This document shows, one piece after another, positions 32,964-42,056 of a stretch of DNA of 64,000 nt. This stretch comes from Nocardiopsis sp. N85 (lineage in GTDB: Bacteria; Actinomycetota; Actinomycetes; Streptosporangiales; Streptosporangiaceae). A program made the translations under genes and the position numbers. The notes below the pieces were generated by a model. It worked only from the letters and a program-made list of their open reading frames with translations, made no database searches and was not told the DNA's origin. Location: NCBI RefSeq assembly GCF_028882275.1, contig NZ_JARBUT010000001.1, positions 248,001-312,000 of the forward strand, written 5' to 3'. Position 1 is the stretch's first letter. Every line of letters begins with the position of its first letter.

Positions 32964-33050
32964 TTCCTTCGCTAGTACGAACTAGGGCAGGTTCGACGGG
33001 TGTGCTCTCAGCCGGGACGCGACCGGTGGTCGCGTCCCGGCACCCCGCGC
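32964..33050 (-). promoter_or_regulatory. TPP riboswitch (THI element)
   Basis: Read on the minus strand, the conserved THI pieces are in order: GGGGTGCC, a long P3 hairpin built on ccgggacgcgacc, then GGCTGAGA, CACCCGTCGAACCTG, and CTAGTTCGTACTAGCG before AAGGA and the thiD start. The ribosome binding site lies at the end of the element, so control of translation is likely. Confidence 0.92.
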
Positions 33051-33125
33051 CTCGGGGCCCGTGGCCCCCGGGTGTGCTGTCGCCTTCGCGACGTTGTGGA
33101 GTGGCGGCGGGTCGCCGCCGGGACG

Positions 33126-33821
33126 TCACGCGGCCGGGGTGTTCCCGGCGCGCGCCTTGAGGATCTTACGCACCCGGACGACCACGAACCACAACAGCAG
33201 TAGGGCGATGACGACCAGCACGAGGTTGCTGATCAGGCCGCTCCACTGGACCAGGACCGGTTTGATGGCCGGACCGAAGGCGAAGCCGAGACCGATCCAG
33301 AGGGAGTTCCACACGGCCGATCCGATGACGGTGTAGACGGAGAACTTCAGCAGTGGCATCCGCTCGATGCCGGCCGGGACGGAGATGAAGCTGCGGACCA
33401 GGGGTACGCACCTGCCCAGCAGCACGGCCAGACCACCGAAGCGCAGGAAGAACCGCTCGGCCTTGTGGAAGTCCTCGATCTCCAGCAGCGGGGTCTTCTC
33501 GACCAGTCGGGCCGTACGCTCACGGCCGAGCAGGGCGCCCAGGGCGTAGAAGCCCCACGCGCCGACCAGACAGCCGATGGTGGCCCACATGATGGCCAGC
33601 CAGACGTTCATCTGACCGTCGTAGGCGAGGAAGCCCGCGCCGGGCAGGACGGCCTCACTGGGCATCGGGGGGAAGAAGGTCTCGATGAACAGGGCGATGC
33701 CCACACCGGGCTCGCCCAGCGTGACCATGAGGTTCAGGACCCAGCCGATGAACCCTTCGTATTCGTGGGCGGGATCGATGGCATCGACCGGGCCCGTGGC
33801 CCGGATGGTGAGGTTCGACAA
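33126..33821 (-). CDS. DedA-family membrane protein (UptA-type undecaprenyl-phosphate translocase family)
   Basis: The 231-residue protein shows the DedA signature: FIETFFPPMPSEAVLPGAGF (re-entrant region with the acidic Glu), GFYALGALLGRE, the amphipathic GRCVPLVRSFISVPAGI and a C-terminal helical hairpin. DedA proteins were recently shown to return undecaprenyl phosphate across the membrane for reuse in wall synthesis (UptA in Bacillus). The start appears to be TTG 33821, with only a weak ribosome binding site. It lies 57 nt downstream of the DUF368 gene, in the same direction. Confidence 0.9.
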   Translation of the reverse strand: MSNLTIRATGPVDAIDPAHEYEGFIGWVLNLMVTLGEPGVGIALFIETFFPPMPSEAVLPGAGFLAYDGQMNVWLAIMWATIGCLVGAWGFYALGALLGRERTARLVEKTPLLEIEDFHKAERFFLRFGGLAVLLGRCVPLVRSFISVPAGIERMPLLKFSVYTVIGSAVWNSLWIGLGFAFGPAIKPVLVQWSGLISNLVLVVIALLLLWFVVVRVRKILKARAGNTPAA

Positions 33822-33878
33822 GGGTGCTTCCGTGCTTTCCGGTCTCGGTCGGCGGGACCCCGCGGGTCCCGCCGGGTC

Positions 33879-34946
33879 TCAGACGGAGACGGATCCGGGC
33901 CTGGCGTCGGCGGCTTCGCGGGCGAGCTTGTGCCGCTCCCAGACGATGGCGGCCACCACCACGGCGAAGCCGAGCACCATGAGGGCGACGGTGACCGGGA
34001 CCTCGGTCGGCGTCACGAAGGCGCGGTCCTCGTTCTGCCAGGGCCACAGCGCGCGCAGCGACCCGGCCATGAGACCCGTCAGGACGACCAGGGTCATGTG
34101 GTGGAAGTTCTCCAGCAGGTACTGGAGCACCTTGACGAACAGGGACAGGCCGGTGAGGGCGCCCAGGGCGAAGACACCCAGGTAGACGAGGTCCACGTCG
34201 CGCACCGCGTTCATCGTGGGCTCGTACAGGCCCATCGTGAGCAGAAGGAAGGAACCGGAGATCCCGGGCAGGACCAGGGCGCAGATCGCGATCGCGGCTG
34301 CGAAGAAGACCACCACGGGGTGGGTGGGCAGGTTCGCCCCCGGCAGGCCGGTGATGAGGAAGGCCCCGGCGGCGAAGACGAGCGCGACGAGGTAGTGCCA
34401 GGGGCGCCACGCGCTGCCCGAACCCGTGTAGGGGATCCACAGGCAGGCCAGCACCAGGCCGAAGAAGATCGCGTAGGCGTACTGCGGGTAGGCCTCCACG
34501 AGGGGGGCGAGGACGATCGCGGCGCCGACGAGGAAGACGGCCATGCCGATGAGGGCGGGGATCAGCACGCTCCAGTCGACCATCCGGAACTGCGCCCTGG
34601 CACGCTCCGGTCCCCGGCCGCGCGGGACGTCGGTGACGTAGCGCTTGATACCGCTGACCAGGTGACCGGCCCCGCCGATCAGCTTGTCGTACAGTCCGAC
34701 GATCAGGGCGACCGTGCCGCCGCTGATGCCCGGGAGCGCCTCCGAAGCGCCGACCGCGCCTCCGCGCACCATGTTGAAGAGGTAAGAGCCTGCTGTTCTG
34801 GCCATCTGATCGTTGGGCGCGGCCCCGGTCCGGTGGGGGTGAGGGGCGCCGTTCTCCGTTCTGACATCGATACCGCCGGACCCCATGGACGAGGGGTCCG
34901 GGAGAGAGAGGGGGTTTCCGCCGCTCACTGACGTGTGATCCCGCAC
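33879..34946 (-). CDS. DUF368 membrane protein (PopT-type undecaprenyl-phosphate translocase family)
   Basis: DUF368 features are clear: GGAVGASEALPGISGGTVAL and a related second element LVLPGISGSFLLLTMGLYEP, in a protein with about eight to nine transmembrane helices. The family includes PopT, recently reported as a C55-P translocase. The listed start is GTG 34946 (355 residues); ATG 34886 or ATG 34805 would shorten a poorly conserved N-terminus and no ribosome binding site settles it. It sits directly upstream of the DedA gene, so two proteins for the same job appear to be coexpressed. Confidence 0.88.
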   Translation of the reverse strand: MRDHTSVSGGNPLSLPDPSSMGSGGIDVRTENGAPHPHRTGAAPNDQMARTAGSYLFNMVRGGAVGASEALPGISGGTVALIVGLYDKLIGGAGHLVSGIKRYVTDVPRGRGPERARAQFRMVDWSVLIPALIGMAVFLVGAAIVLAPLVEAYPQYAYAIFFGLVLACLWIPYTGSGSAWRPWHYLVALVFAAGAFLITGLPGANLPTHPVVVFFAAAIAICALVLPGISGSFLLLTMGLYEPTMNAVRDVDLVYLGVFALGALTGLSLFVKVLQYLLENFHHMTLVVLTGLMAGSLRALWPWQNEDRAFVTPTEVPVTVALMVLGFAVVVAAIVWERHKLAREAADARPGSVSV

Positions 34947-35177
34947 CCCGTATCGGGGTCGCGGTCCGTTCGCTCCCCGGGGGAGGGGGCTCTGGAGGCG
35001 GCGATGCCAGTCTAGTGCCGTACGGGCACGTGGATACGGCCTTCACGCGTCCGATGTCGATGTTCCGGCTCGTCATGAGCACATTGGTCTGATAACCGAA
35101 ACGTGGATCCCCGCTGTGGCGCGCACGGATGTACGAGATCACGGGCGCGGGACACCGCGAAGGGGCCCTCGACTTCG

Positions 35178-36890
35178 TCAGGCCCCGTCCCGGACCACCG
35201 ACGACGCCCATCGGTAATCCTGCTTGCCGACGGCCGTGCGGCGCACCCGATCGACGAAGTGCACCGTCCTCGGCACCTTGAACCCCGCCAGGCGCACCCG
35301 GCAGAACACGAGCAGACCCGCCTCGTCGGGTTCCGCCCCCTCCGCGAGGGAGACCAGCGCGGTGACCCGCTGCCCCAGCCGTTCGTCCGGAGCGGGCACC
35401 ACGATGGCGTCCTCCACGGAGGGGTGCGCCTTCAGCGCCGCCTCGACCTCTTCCGGGTACACCTTCTCGCCCGCCGTGTTGATGACGACGCTGCCCCGGC
35501 CGAGCAGCACGATCGCCCCGTCCCGGGCCCGGGTGCCGAAGTCCCCGGACAGGGCCCAGCGCCGTCCCAGGTCATCGGTCGGGAACGTGCGCGCCGTGGC
35601 GATCGGATCGTTGTAGTACCCCAACGGGATCCGTCCGGTGCGCGCGATCCGGCCGATCACGGCGGACCCCGGCGGCAGCGGACACAACCGCTCGTCCAGC
35701 ACGGCGATGCTGCCGCCCATGGTGAAACTGCGCCCGTCGGGAGACCCGGTCAACGGTTCCGCCGAGCCCTCCCCGTCACCGGCGGTCGCCGAACCGCACA
35801 CCCCCGTCTCCGAGCCCCCGTAGGAGTCGGCCAGGGCGATGTCCTCGCGCCAGGCCCGCCACAGCCCGCGCACCGGCGGGGTGAGCGGCGTCCCGCCCGA
35901 ACGCACCGCCGAGAGTTCCGGGCACAGGTCCGGCTCGGTGAGCAGGTGCCGCGCCAGCGGGCGGGCCATCGCGTCGCCCACCACCTGGAGCGTGTGCACG
36001 CCCTCCCGGTGGGCCAGCGAGACGACCCGCTCGGCCTGGAAACTGCGGTCGGTCGACAGCACCACCCGCTTGCCGCACAGCAGCATGCTCAACGCGTTCC
36101 ACTGGCCGGCGGCGTGCATCAACGGGCCCAGCACCAACATGCGCTGGGGGAAGCACGACCGGGCCCGCTCCGCCACGTCCTTCGGGGAGCGGGCGCGCGC
36201 GGCGCCGGGGGAGCGGCGCTCGATCGCCGCTCGGAAGATGTCGGCCTGCCGCCACAGGACCCCCTTGGGGTAGCCGGTGGTGCCGCCCGTGTACAGCAGG
36301 TAGTGGTCCGTGCCCGAGGTCGGCGGCAGCGCCGTCCCGACCGGAGCGTCGGACAGCGCGATCTCGTAGTCCACCGCGTCGGGGAACGCGGCGCGCACCG
36401 CCGCGCGGTCGTTCGGATCCGCCCCGTCCGACAGCAGCACCGTGTGCCGCAGGCGCGGCAGGTCGGAACGCACCACGGCCACGGTCGCGGCCAGGGACTC
36501 CTCGGCCACCAGCGCCACCGTGTGCGAGTCGGCCAGGACGTGGCGCAGTTCGCCCGCCACATAGCGGTAGTTGACGTTGACGGGCACCGCGCCCGCGCGC
36601 AGCACCCCCAGGAAGGTCTCCACCCACTCGGCCCGGTTGAAGGACAGGATCGCCACGTGCTCGCCGCGGCCGATCCCCGCCGCCACCAGGTGCCGGGCCA
36701 ACCGGTCCGCGCGTTCGCGCAATCCGGCGTAGGAGAGGACCCGTGCTCCGGCGACCAGCGCGATCCGGTCCGGAACCGCCTCGGCGACCGCGTCGAACAG
36801 GAGGGACAGGGAGAAGGCGGTGTCCGGGTCGGCCGTCGCGGGGCGCGCGGCGGTCTCCGGTGCGGTGGACCCCAGGGGCACTGAACGCAC
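35178..36890 (-). CDS. AMP-forming acyl-CoA synthetase (ANL superfamily)
   Basis: The 570-residue enzyme activates a carboxylic acid with ATP and loads it on CoA. Motifs: P-loop-like LLYTGGTTGYPKGVLW, A5-like DSYGGSETG, LGYYND, hinge GRGSVVINTAGEKVYPEEVE, and the catalytic lysine in RTAVGKQDYRWA. GTG 36890 is chosen because GAGGGAGG lies upstream. The frame is open much further but that part is low in sense. Substrate unknown; the adenylation pocket differs from acetyl-CoA synthetases, so a longer fatty acid or aromatic acid is plausible. Confidence 0.92.
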   Translation of the reverse strand: MRSVPLGSTAPETAARPATADPDTAFSLSLLFDAVAEAVPDRIALVAGARVLSYAGLRERADRLARHLVAAGIGRGEHVAILSFNRAEWVETFLGVLRAGAVPVNVNYRYVAGELRHVLADSHTVALVAEESLAATVAVVRSDLPRLRHTVLLSDGADPNDRAAVRAAFPDAVDYEIALSDAPVGTALPPTSGTDHYLLYTGGTTGYPKGVLWRQADIFRAAIERRSPGAARARSPKDVAERARSCFPQRMLVLGPLMHAAGQWNALSMLLCGKRVVLSTDRSFQAERVVSLAHREGVHTLQVVGDAMARPLARHLLTEPDLCPELSAVRSGGTPLTPPVRGLWRAWREDIALADSYGGSETGVCGSATAGDGEGSAEPLTGSPDGRSFTMGGSIAVLDERLCPLPPGSAVIGRIARTGRIPLGYYNDPIATARTFPTDDLGRRWALSGDFGTRARDGAIVLLGRGSVVINTAGEKVYPEEVEAALKAHPSVEDAIVVPAPDERLGQRVTALVSLAEGAEPDEAGLLVFCRVRLAGFKVPRTVHFVDRVRRTAVGKQDYRWASSVVRDGA

Positions 36891-37152
36891 GGTCTGCCTC
36901 CCTCGGCGGTGGGTACGGGCGCACCGTCCACGGCCCGGGGCTCGCGGCGGAACGCCGACGCCGACCGGATCCGGTCGGCGCGTCGGTGGCTTGTGAGCCG
37001 ACCGTACCCGTCGGGGGGCCGACCGACCGCCGGTGGGGCTGTGGACCGCGTCACCCGACCTCACGGGCCCGGTCACAGCGCGCGGACGGCCCTGTTCCAC
37101 GGGCTGTCCGGGGTGGATGTGGCACCCGGATTCCGGGCCCGATCGTGCGCTT

Positions 37153-37183
37153 GTGACACACCTCACCGTTGCTGATTCCGTGG
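37153..37183. repeat. Diverged direct repeat, copy 1
   Basis: Begins gtgacacacctcaccgttgc. It matches the copy at 37401-37431 at roughly two thirds to three quarters of positions by eye. The shared core is gtgac, cctcac and gctgat. Confidence 0.4.
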
Positions 37184-37400
37184 TCGGATGCCGACATCCC
37201 GGACGTTTCCGTCCGGAGGGTCCGTGTCGGTCACCACAACGGGAGTCGTGCGCCCCGACGACGGCCTCCCGCTTCCCTCCGCTCGCGCGGTGTCGCGCCG
37301 CCTGCCCGCCCCGGGTGTTCGATCGGCGGTTCGAACAGCGACGGTGACGGGGGCGCATGTCCGTGCACGGGGAACGGGTCGACCCCCGCGGGCCCGTCGC

Positions 37401-37431
37401 GTGACGTGCCTCACTGTGGCTGATCCGGTGA
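37401..37431. repeat. Diverged direct repeat, copy 2
   Basis: Begins gtgacgtgcctcactgtggc. Second copy of the element at 37153-37183, in the same orientation and about 200 bp before the aminotransferase gene. Confidence 0.4.
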
Positions 37432-37607
37432 AAGTTCCTCGGAGGGGCGCCGCCGTTCGTCGGCACATCACGGATACCGCCGCCACCCCCTTGTGGGCTC
37501 ACCGGATCATCTGCTCAACTCTTGGGGACTCTCCGCCGGGGCTCTACCGGGCCCCTTCGGTGGGTATCTAGTGTCTGACATCGGTCAATGGTGATCGGAG
37601 CGGTTGG

Positions 37608-38906
37608 ATGAGCAACACCCAGAACCTGGGGCAGCGGAACACCGCCGGGAACCCCGGCGGAGCAACACTTCCCGAAGACGAGACCCCCGCGCTCTCCAGC
37701 GCGGACCACATCGCCCTGGCGCGGAAGCACTCCGCGCACAACTACGCGCCCCTGCCCGTCGTCATCGCCGAGGGCCGCGGGGCCTGGGTGACGGACGTGG
37801 AGGGCGAACGCTACCTGGACTGTCTGGCCGGATACTCGGCCATGAACTTCGGCCACCACAACCCCGACCTGCTGGCCGCGGCCCACCGCCAGATCGACCG
37901 GGTGACACTCACCAGCCGCGCCTTCCACAACGATCGTTTCGGCCCCTGGGTCGACGCCCTCGCCGGGATGGTCGGCAAGGAGAAGGTCCTGCCGATGAAC
38001 ACCGGCGCCGAGGCGGTCGAGACCGGCATCAAGGTCGCCCGCAAGTGGGGCTACGAGGTCAAGGGCGTGGCCGAGAACGAGGCCACCATCGTCGTGGCCG
38101 GCGCCAACTTCCACGGGCGCACCACCACGATCATCTCCTTCTCCTCGGACTCCGAGGCGCGTACCGGATTCGGTCCCTACACGCCCGGGTTCCGCTCGGT
38201 GCCCTACGGCGACGCCGCGGCCATCGAGGCGGCCATCGACCACACCACGGTCGCCGTCCTCATCGAACCCGTCCAGGGCGAGGCCGGGGTCATCGTGCCC
38301 TCGCGGGACTACCTGCCGCGGGTGCGGGAGATCTGCGACGCCAACCGGGTCCTGTTCATCGCCGACGAGGTCCAGTCCGGCCTCGGCCGCACCGGCACCA
38401 TCAGGGCCTGCGAGCACAGCGGGGTCGTCCCCGACGCCTACCTGTTCGGCAAGGCCCTCGGCGGCGGCATCCTCCCGGTGTCGGCGATGGTGGCCGACGA
38501 GGACGTGCTCGGCGTGATCCGGCCGGGCCAGCACGGGAGCACCTTCGGCGGCAACCCGCTCGCCGGCGCGGTGGGCCACACGGTCGTCCGGATGCTGACC
38601 GAGGGCCCCTACCTGGAGAACGCCCGCAAACTGGGCGAGGTGCTCACCCGCCGCCTCGACGGGTTCGTCGGCAACGGGGTGGTCGCCGCTCGGAGCATCG
38701 GGCTGTGGGCCGGGGTCGACGTCGACCCCGCCCTGGCCTCGGGCAAGGAGATGTGCGAGCGGCTCGCGAAGAAGGGCGTCCTGGTCAAGGACACCCACGG
38801 CTCGACGGTGCGCATGTCGCCGCCGCTGGTGATCAGCGAGGAGGACCTCAACTGGGGTCTGGACCGGTTCGCCGAGGTCCTGGAGGACCTCAGGGCCGGG
38901 CGCTGA
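37608..38906 (+). CDS. rocD: Ornithine--oxo-acid aminotransferase
   Basis: Class III PLP aminotransferase of 432 residues converting ornithine and 2-oxoglutarate to glutamate semialdehyde and glutamate. The PLP lysine is K282 in LFGKALGGGILPVSA. Family features are HNYAPLPVVIAEGRGAWV, MNTGAEAVETGIKVARKWGY, the Asp in FIADEVQSGLGRTG and STFGGNPLAGAV. These fit RocD better than ArgD or GABA aminotransferase. ATG 37608 follows GGAGCGG. A strong terminator ends the transcript. It is not in an arginine operon here. Confidence 0.92.
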   Translation: MSNTQNLGQRNTAGNPGGATLPEDETPALSSADHIALARKHSAHNYAPLPVVIAEGRGAWVTDVEGERYLDCLAGYSAMNFGHHNPDLLAAAHRQIDRVTLTSRAFHNDRFGPWVDALAGMVGKEKVLPMNTGAEAVETGIKVARKWGYEVKGVAENEATIVVAGANFHGRTTTIISFSSDSEARTGFGPYTPGFRSVPYGDAAAIEAAIDHTTVAVLIEPVQGEAGVIVPSRDYLPRVREICDANRVLFIADEVQSGLGRTGTIRACEHSGVVPDAYLFGKALGGGILPVSAMVADEDVLGVIRPGQHGSTFGGNPLAGAVGHTVVRMLTEGPYLENARKLGEVLTRRLDGFVGNGVVAARSIGLWAGVDVDPALASGKEMCERLAKKGVLVKDTHGSTVRMSPPLVISEEDLNWGLDRFAEVLEDLRAGR

Positions 38907-38918
38907 CCACGCCGCGAA

Positions 38919-38960
38919 CGGCGGGCGTCCGCCCCGGGGGACCGGGGCGGACGCCCGCCG
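38919..38960. terminator. Very strong hairpin between convergent genes
   Basis: A perfect 19-bp stem (38919-38937 with 38942-38960) encloses the 4-nt loop ggga. It lies 12 nt after rocD and 16 nt from the SGNH hydrolase stop. No T tract is present. Confidence 0.85.
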
Positions 38961-38976
38961 GCGGTGTCGAGGGCGG

Positions 38977-40344
38977 TCAGGAACCGCCGGCCTCGTCGAC
39001 CACCGACTCGGAGGGGTCCTCGGAGGGTTCCTCCGAGGGCCGGTGCACCGGGTCCAGCGGACCGCCCAGCTCGGTGTGCAGCAGCGACTCGTCCACCCGG
39101 GCCAGGGTCTCCCGCGACACGTACAGGACGCGTTCGGGGCCCTCCATGATCTGAAGGCGCACCCGCTCGGCGAGCGACCGCTGTCCCTGAGCGGTGGGGT
39201 GGAAGGTCGCCCGGTCCACCTTCAGGCCCTCACCGAACTGGCCGAGCACGATCCCGTTCAACCAGGCGTCCTCGGCGCTGACCTCGTGGCCGCTGAACGC
39301 GGAGAAGGTGTTGACGTACTCCACGCTGCCCGCCTCCCGAGTGCCGTAGATCCCGCCGTCGGCACGGTAGACCACGTCACGGATACGGGTGTTGAACCGC
39401 TCGGCGATCCCGTTGAGCCAGAGCTGGTCCTTGACGGTCAGCGTGTAGTACATGCCCGGCGGCTCCTCCGGGAACAGTCGCGGATAGCCCAGCACCAGGA
39501 TCCGCGCGTCCGGGGCCCGGCTCCGGATCTCCCCGACGACGGTGCTCAGGGTCTCCTCGAACTTGTCCATCCGCTCGGCGATGTCCTCCTCCTGGGCGGT
39601 GCAGACACTGCTCTCCAGGAGGGGCATGCGCACGATGCAGGTGCGCAGGACGGGGATGAAGCCCAGGTCGTTGCCGCCGATCCCGAGCGTCACCAGGGAG
39701 GTGTGCTCGGTGACCCGCTCGATCTGGGAGTCGGGGGTGCCCAGCTCGGAGAGCATGGCGGACCCCTTGTGGCTGCTGCACGCGTAGAAGGCCAGCGCGC
39801 CGGCGAAGTCGAACTCCTCCTCGATGAGGTGGGCGTAGGCGTTGGCCGACCGCCAGCAACCGCCGGCCACGGCGGTCTCGGGGGCGTAGTCGCCGGCGCC
39901 GTCACCGGAGGAGTAGGAGTCGCCCAGGGACACGTAGTTGCCCCACACGGCGCCCTCCTCGGGGGCCACCCGCGTCCGCCAGTCGGTCTCCTCCTCCTCG
40001 GCGATCGGGGGGAGCTCGGTGCTGGGGCAGATCCCGCCCGTGACCCCGCACCACAGGAAGCGCAGCGCGTCCCGGCCGGCGGGCACGGTCAACATGACGA
40101 TGAGGGAGACGACCAGCACCAGGGCCACGCCCACGCCGATCCGGGTGCGCAAGCGGCCGCGGCGGCGCGGCGTCGCCACCGCTCCGGCCACGGTGGCGCC
40201 GGTCCCGGCGGGGGCCTCGGGGCCGGAAGCGTCGGGAGACCCGGGGGGAGCGGTGTCCTCGGGAGGGGTCTTCGCCGCGTCGTCGGCGTTCGGGTTCTGT
40301 TCGGGGGTACCCGATGCGTCGTCACGGCCCGGCACTGCGGTCAC
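38977..40344 (-). CDS. Membrane-anchored SGNH/GDSL esterase
   Basis: The 455-residue protein has a Pro/Glu-rich cytoplasmic start, a transmembrane helix (about 67-88) and an extracellular SGNH hydrolase. The four blocks are visible: YVSLGDSYSSGDGAGDY (Ser), the Gly in ACSSHKGSAMLSELG, TLGIGGNDLGF (Asn), and the final Asp-His in DRATFHPTAQGQ. It resembles actinobacterial secreted lipases of the SGNH type. The C-terminal tail is Ser/Glu/Asp-rich and probably disordered. The substrate is unknown; lipids or acylated glycans are plausible. Confidence 0.88.
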   Translation of the reverse strand: MTAVPGRDDASGTPEQNPNADDAAKTPPEDTAPPGSPDASGPEAPAGTGATVAGAVATPRRRGRLRTRIGVGVALVLVVSLIVMLTVPAGRDALRFLWCGVTGGICPSTELPPIAEEEETDWRTRVAPEEGAVWGNYVSLGDSYSSGDGAGDYAPETAVAGGCWRSANAYAHLIEEEFDFAGALAFYACSSHKGSAMLSELGTPDSQIERVTEHTSLVTLGIGGNDLGFIPVLRTCIVRMPLLESSVCTAQEEDIAERMDKFEETLSTVVGEIRSRAPDARILVLGYPRLFPEEPPGMYYTLTVKDQLWLNGIAERFNTRIRDVVYRADGGIYGTREAGSVEYVNTFSAFSGHEVSAEDAWLNGIVLGQFGEGLKVDRATFHPTAQGQRSLAERVRLQIMEGPERVLYVSRETLARVDESLLHTELGGPLDPVHRPSEEPSEDPSESVVDEAGGS

Positions 40345-40386
40345 CGCCTCCTTTGTCGCGGACGGTCCTTCTGTCCCCTCCGAAGG

Positions 40387-41667
40387 TTACCCGGGGAGAT
40401 GTGCGACGATGACGTCCACCGCCCGGCGGACCTCGGCTTCGGTGAGCGTCGCCCGTGCCGTCAACCGCAGGCGGGAACGGCCGTCGGGAACCGACGGGGG
40501 ACGGAAGCAGCCCACCCGCACCCCGGCCCTCAGACAGGCGGCCCGCCAGCGCACCGCCGCCTCCGGGGAGGGGGCCGTCACCGACACCACGGCGGCGTCG
40601 GGGGCGGTGACCTCGCATCCCCGTTCGCTCAGCTCGTCATGGAGACGGCGGGCGTGGGCGCGCACCGCCTCGGCGCGTTCGGGCTCGGCGCGCAGGACGC
40701 GCAGCGCGGCGAGGGCGGCCGCCGCCGACGCAGGGGCCAACCCGGTGTCGAAGATGAACGTGCGGGCGGTCTCCACCAGGTGCCGGACGACCCGGGCCGG
40801 ACCCGCGACGGCACCGCCCTGAGCGGCGAGCGCCTTGGAGAGGGTGACCGAGACGACCACGTCGTCGGGGGCCGGGAGCAGCCCGGCCGCGGACAGCGCG
40901 CCCCGGCCGCCCGGTCCGACGACACCGAGCCCGTGGGCGTCGTCGAGCAGCAGGGCGCCGCCGGCCGCCCGGGCCGCGCGGTGCAGCGCCCCGAGGTCGG
41001 TGAGATCGCCGTCCACGGAGAAGACGGTGTCGCTGACCACCAGGGTCCGGGCCGCCCGATCGTCCGCGCGCCCCTCCAACGCCCGTGCCGCCGAGACCGG
41101 GTCGGCGTGCTCGAACAGGGCCACCCGGGCCCCCGCCGCCCGGGCCAGCCGGGTGGCGTCGATCAGCGACGCGTGGTTGTGGCGGTCGCACACCAGCAGT
41201 GGGGACGACGCGGTCGGACCCGCCTGCGGGAACGGGGCGGTCAGGGCGGTGACCATCGCGAGGTTGGCGGTGTACCCGGAGGAGAAGACCAGGGCCGACT
41301 CGGTGCCGAGGTGGTCGGCCAGCTCCCGTTCGAGCTCGTGATGGAGTTCGGTGTCGCCGGTGACCAGGCGCGACCCGCCGGCGCCGGTGCCCCAGCGTCG
41401 GATCGCCGCCTCGGCGGCCTCCGCCACACGGGGGTGGCGCAGCAACCCCAGATAGTCGTTGCCGGCCAGGTCCAGCACGTGTTCGGTGGCGGCCCGGGGC
41501 GTGACACGGCGGGTCAGTCCCGCCCGGGCCCGCGCGGCGGAGGCGTGCGACAACCAGGAGAAGGGGTGCGCGGTCGGCGCGCCGACACCGGGGGACCGCC
41601 GGGAGTCCGTGCGGGCGGACCGCAGGGTCCAGGGGCGTCGGGGCGGGGTGAGTGCCTGGCCGTCCAT
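40387..41667 (-). CDS. bioF: 8-amino-7-oxononanoate synthase
   Basis: BioF condenses pimeloyl-ACP or -CoA with L-alanine in biotin synthesis. Motifs: [54 protein letters not shown], and the PLP lysine in [18 protein letters not shown] (about 278). Length 426. ATG 41667 is chosen because GAAGGAGC precedes it. It is divergent from bioA-bioD across a 389-bp control region. bioB is not in the window. Confidence 0.93.
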   Translation of the reverse strand: MDGQALTPPRRPWTLRSARTDSRRSPGVGAPTAHPFSWLSHASAARARAGLTRRVTPRAATEHVLDLAGNDYLGLLRHPRVAEAAEAAIRRWGTGAGGSRLVTGDTELHHELERELADHLGTESALVFSSGYTANLAMVTALTAPFPQAGPTASSPLLVCDRHNHASLIDATRLARAAGARVALFEHADPVSAARALEGRADDRAARTLVVSDTVFSVDGDLTDLGALHRAARAAGGALLLDDAHGLGVVGPGGRGALSAAGLLPAPDDVVVSVTLSKALAAQGGAVAGPARVVRHLVETARTFIFDTGLAPASAAAALAALRVLRAEPERAEAVRAHARRLHDELSERGCEVTAPDAAVVSVTAPSPEAAVRWRAACLRAGVRVGCFRPPSVPDGRSRLRLTARATLTEAEVRRAVDVIVAHLPG

Positions 41668-42056
41668 GGCGGATGCTCCTTCGCGGAAGGGGGAGTCGCG
41701 TACTCCGAGGGGGATCGTGCCACAGGGCCTTTCGTGGTGTGGGGGGACGCCGCGCGGCGGCGGAGAGGCGCTCGGGGCCCGGGCGCTCGACGGCGCTCCC
41801 CGTGCGCGGGGCGAAGGGGACCGGGGAGACGGCCCGGTCCGACGCCCGACCCGCCGCGGTGTCGGCGCACGAAGGGACCGACCCAGCGGCGGCCAATCCC
41901 GCTGGGGCGGCCCGGTCCTCGTGCCAGGGAGGCGTAACCGACTCTGCCCGGTCCGGGGTCCGCGCGTCACCGGTGGAAGCCCACAAAGTTCCACCTCGAA
42001 TCCTGGTAGGACCGTACGGCTCCGGTCCGGCCGCGCCGAGTGGACAATGGGTCCAC
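41668..42056. other. Divergent bioF / bioA control region
   Basis: The 389-bp region contains no supported ORF. Two dyads lie near bioA. GGTGGAA-N10-TTCCACC occupies 41972-41995. TGGAC-aatgg-GTCCA (42041-42055) overlaps GACAAT (42043-42048), which is 8 nt from the bioA ATG and could be a -10 box of a leaderless transcript. They are candidate operators for a biotin-responsive repressor. They do not match the TetR-type BioQ consensus I remember (TGAAC-N3-GTTAC). Confidence 0.45.

Larger units (their letters stand above)
36891..37607. other. 717-bp divergent intergenic region with diverged direct repeats
   Basis: It lies between the acyl-CoA synthetase start (minus) and the ornithine aminotransferase start (plus). 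I find no ORF with credible start signals. Two copies of a related element occur at 37153-37183 and 37401-37431 (gtgac..cctcac.gt..gctgat), about 250 bp apart. Near the plus-strand gene, TATCTAGTGT (from 37564) could hold its -10 box. The length is unusual for this compact window. Confidence 0.5.

Noticed and set aside
35178..37502. A 774-residue acyl-CoA synthetase with extra N-terminal domain
   Set aside because: Residues before GTG 36890 are Arg/Pro-rich nonsense, and a strong ribosome binding site precedes that GTG.
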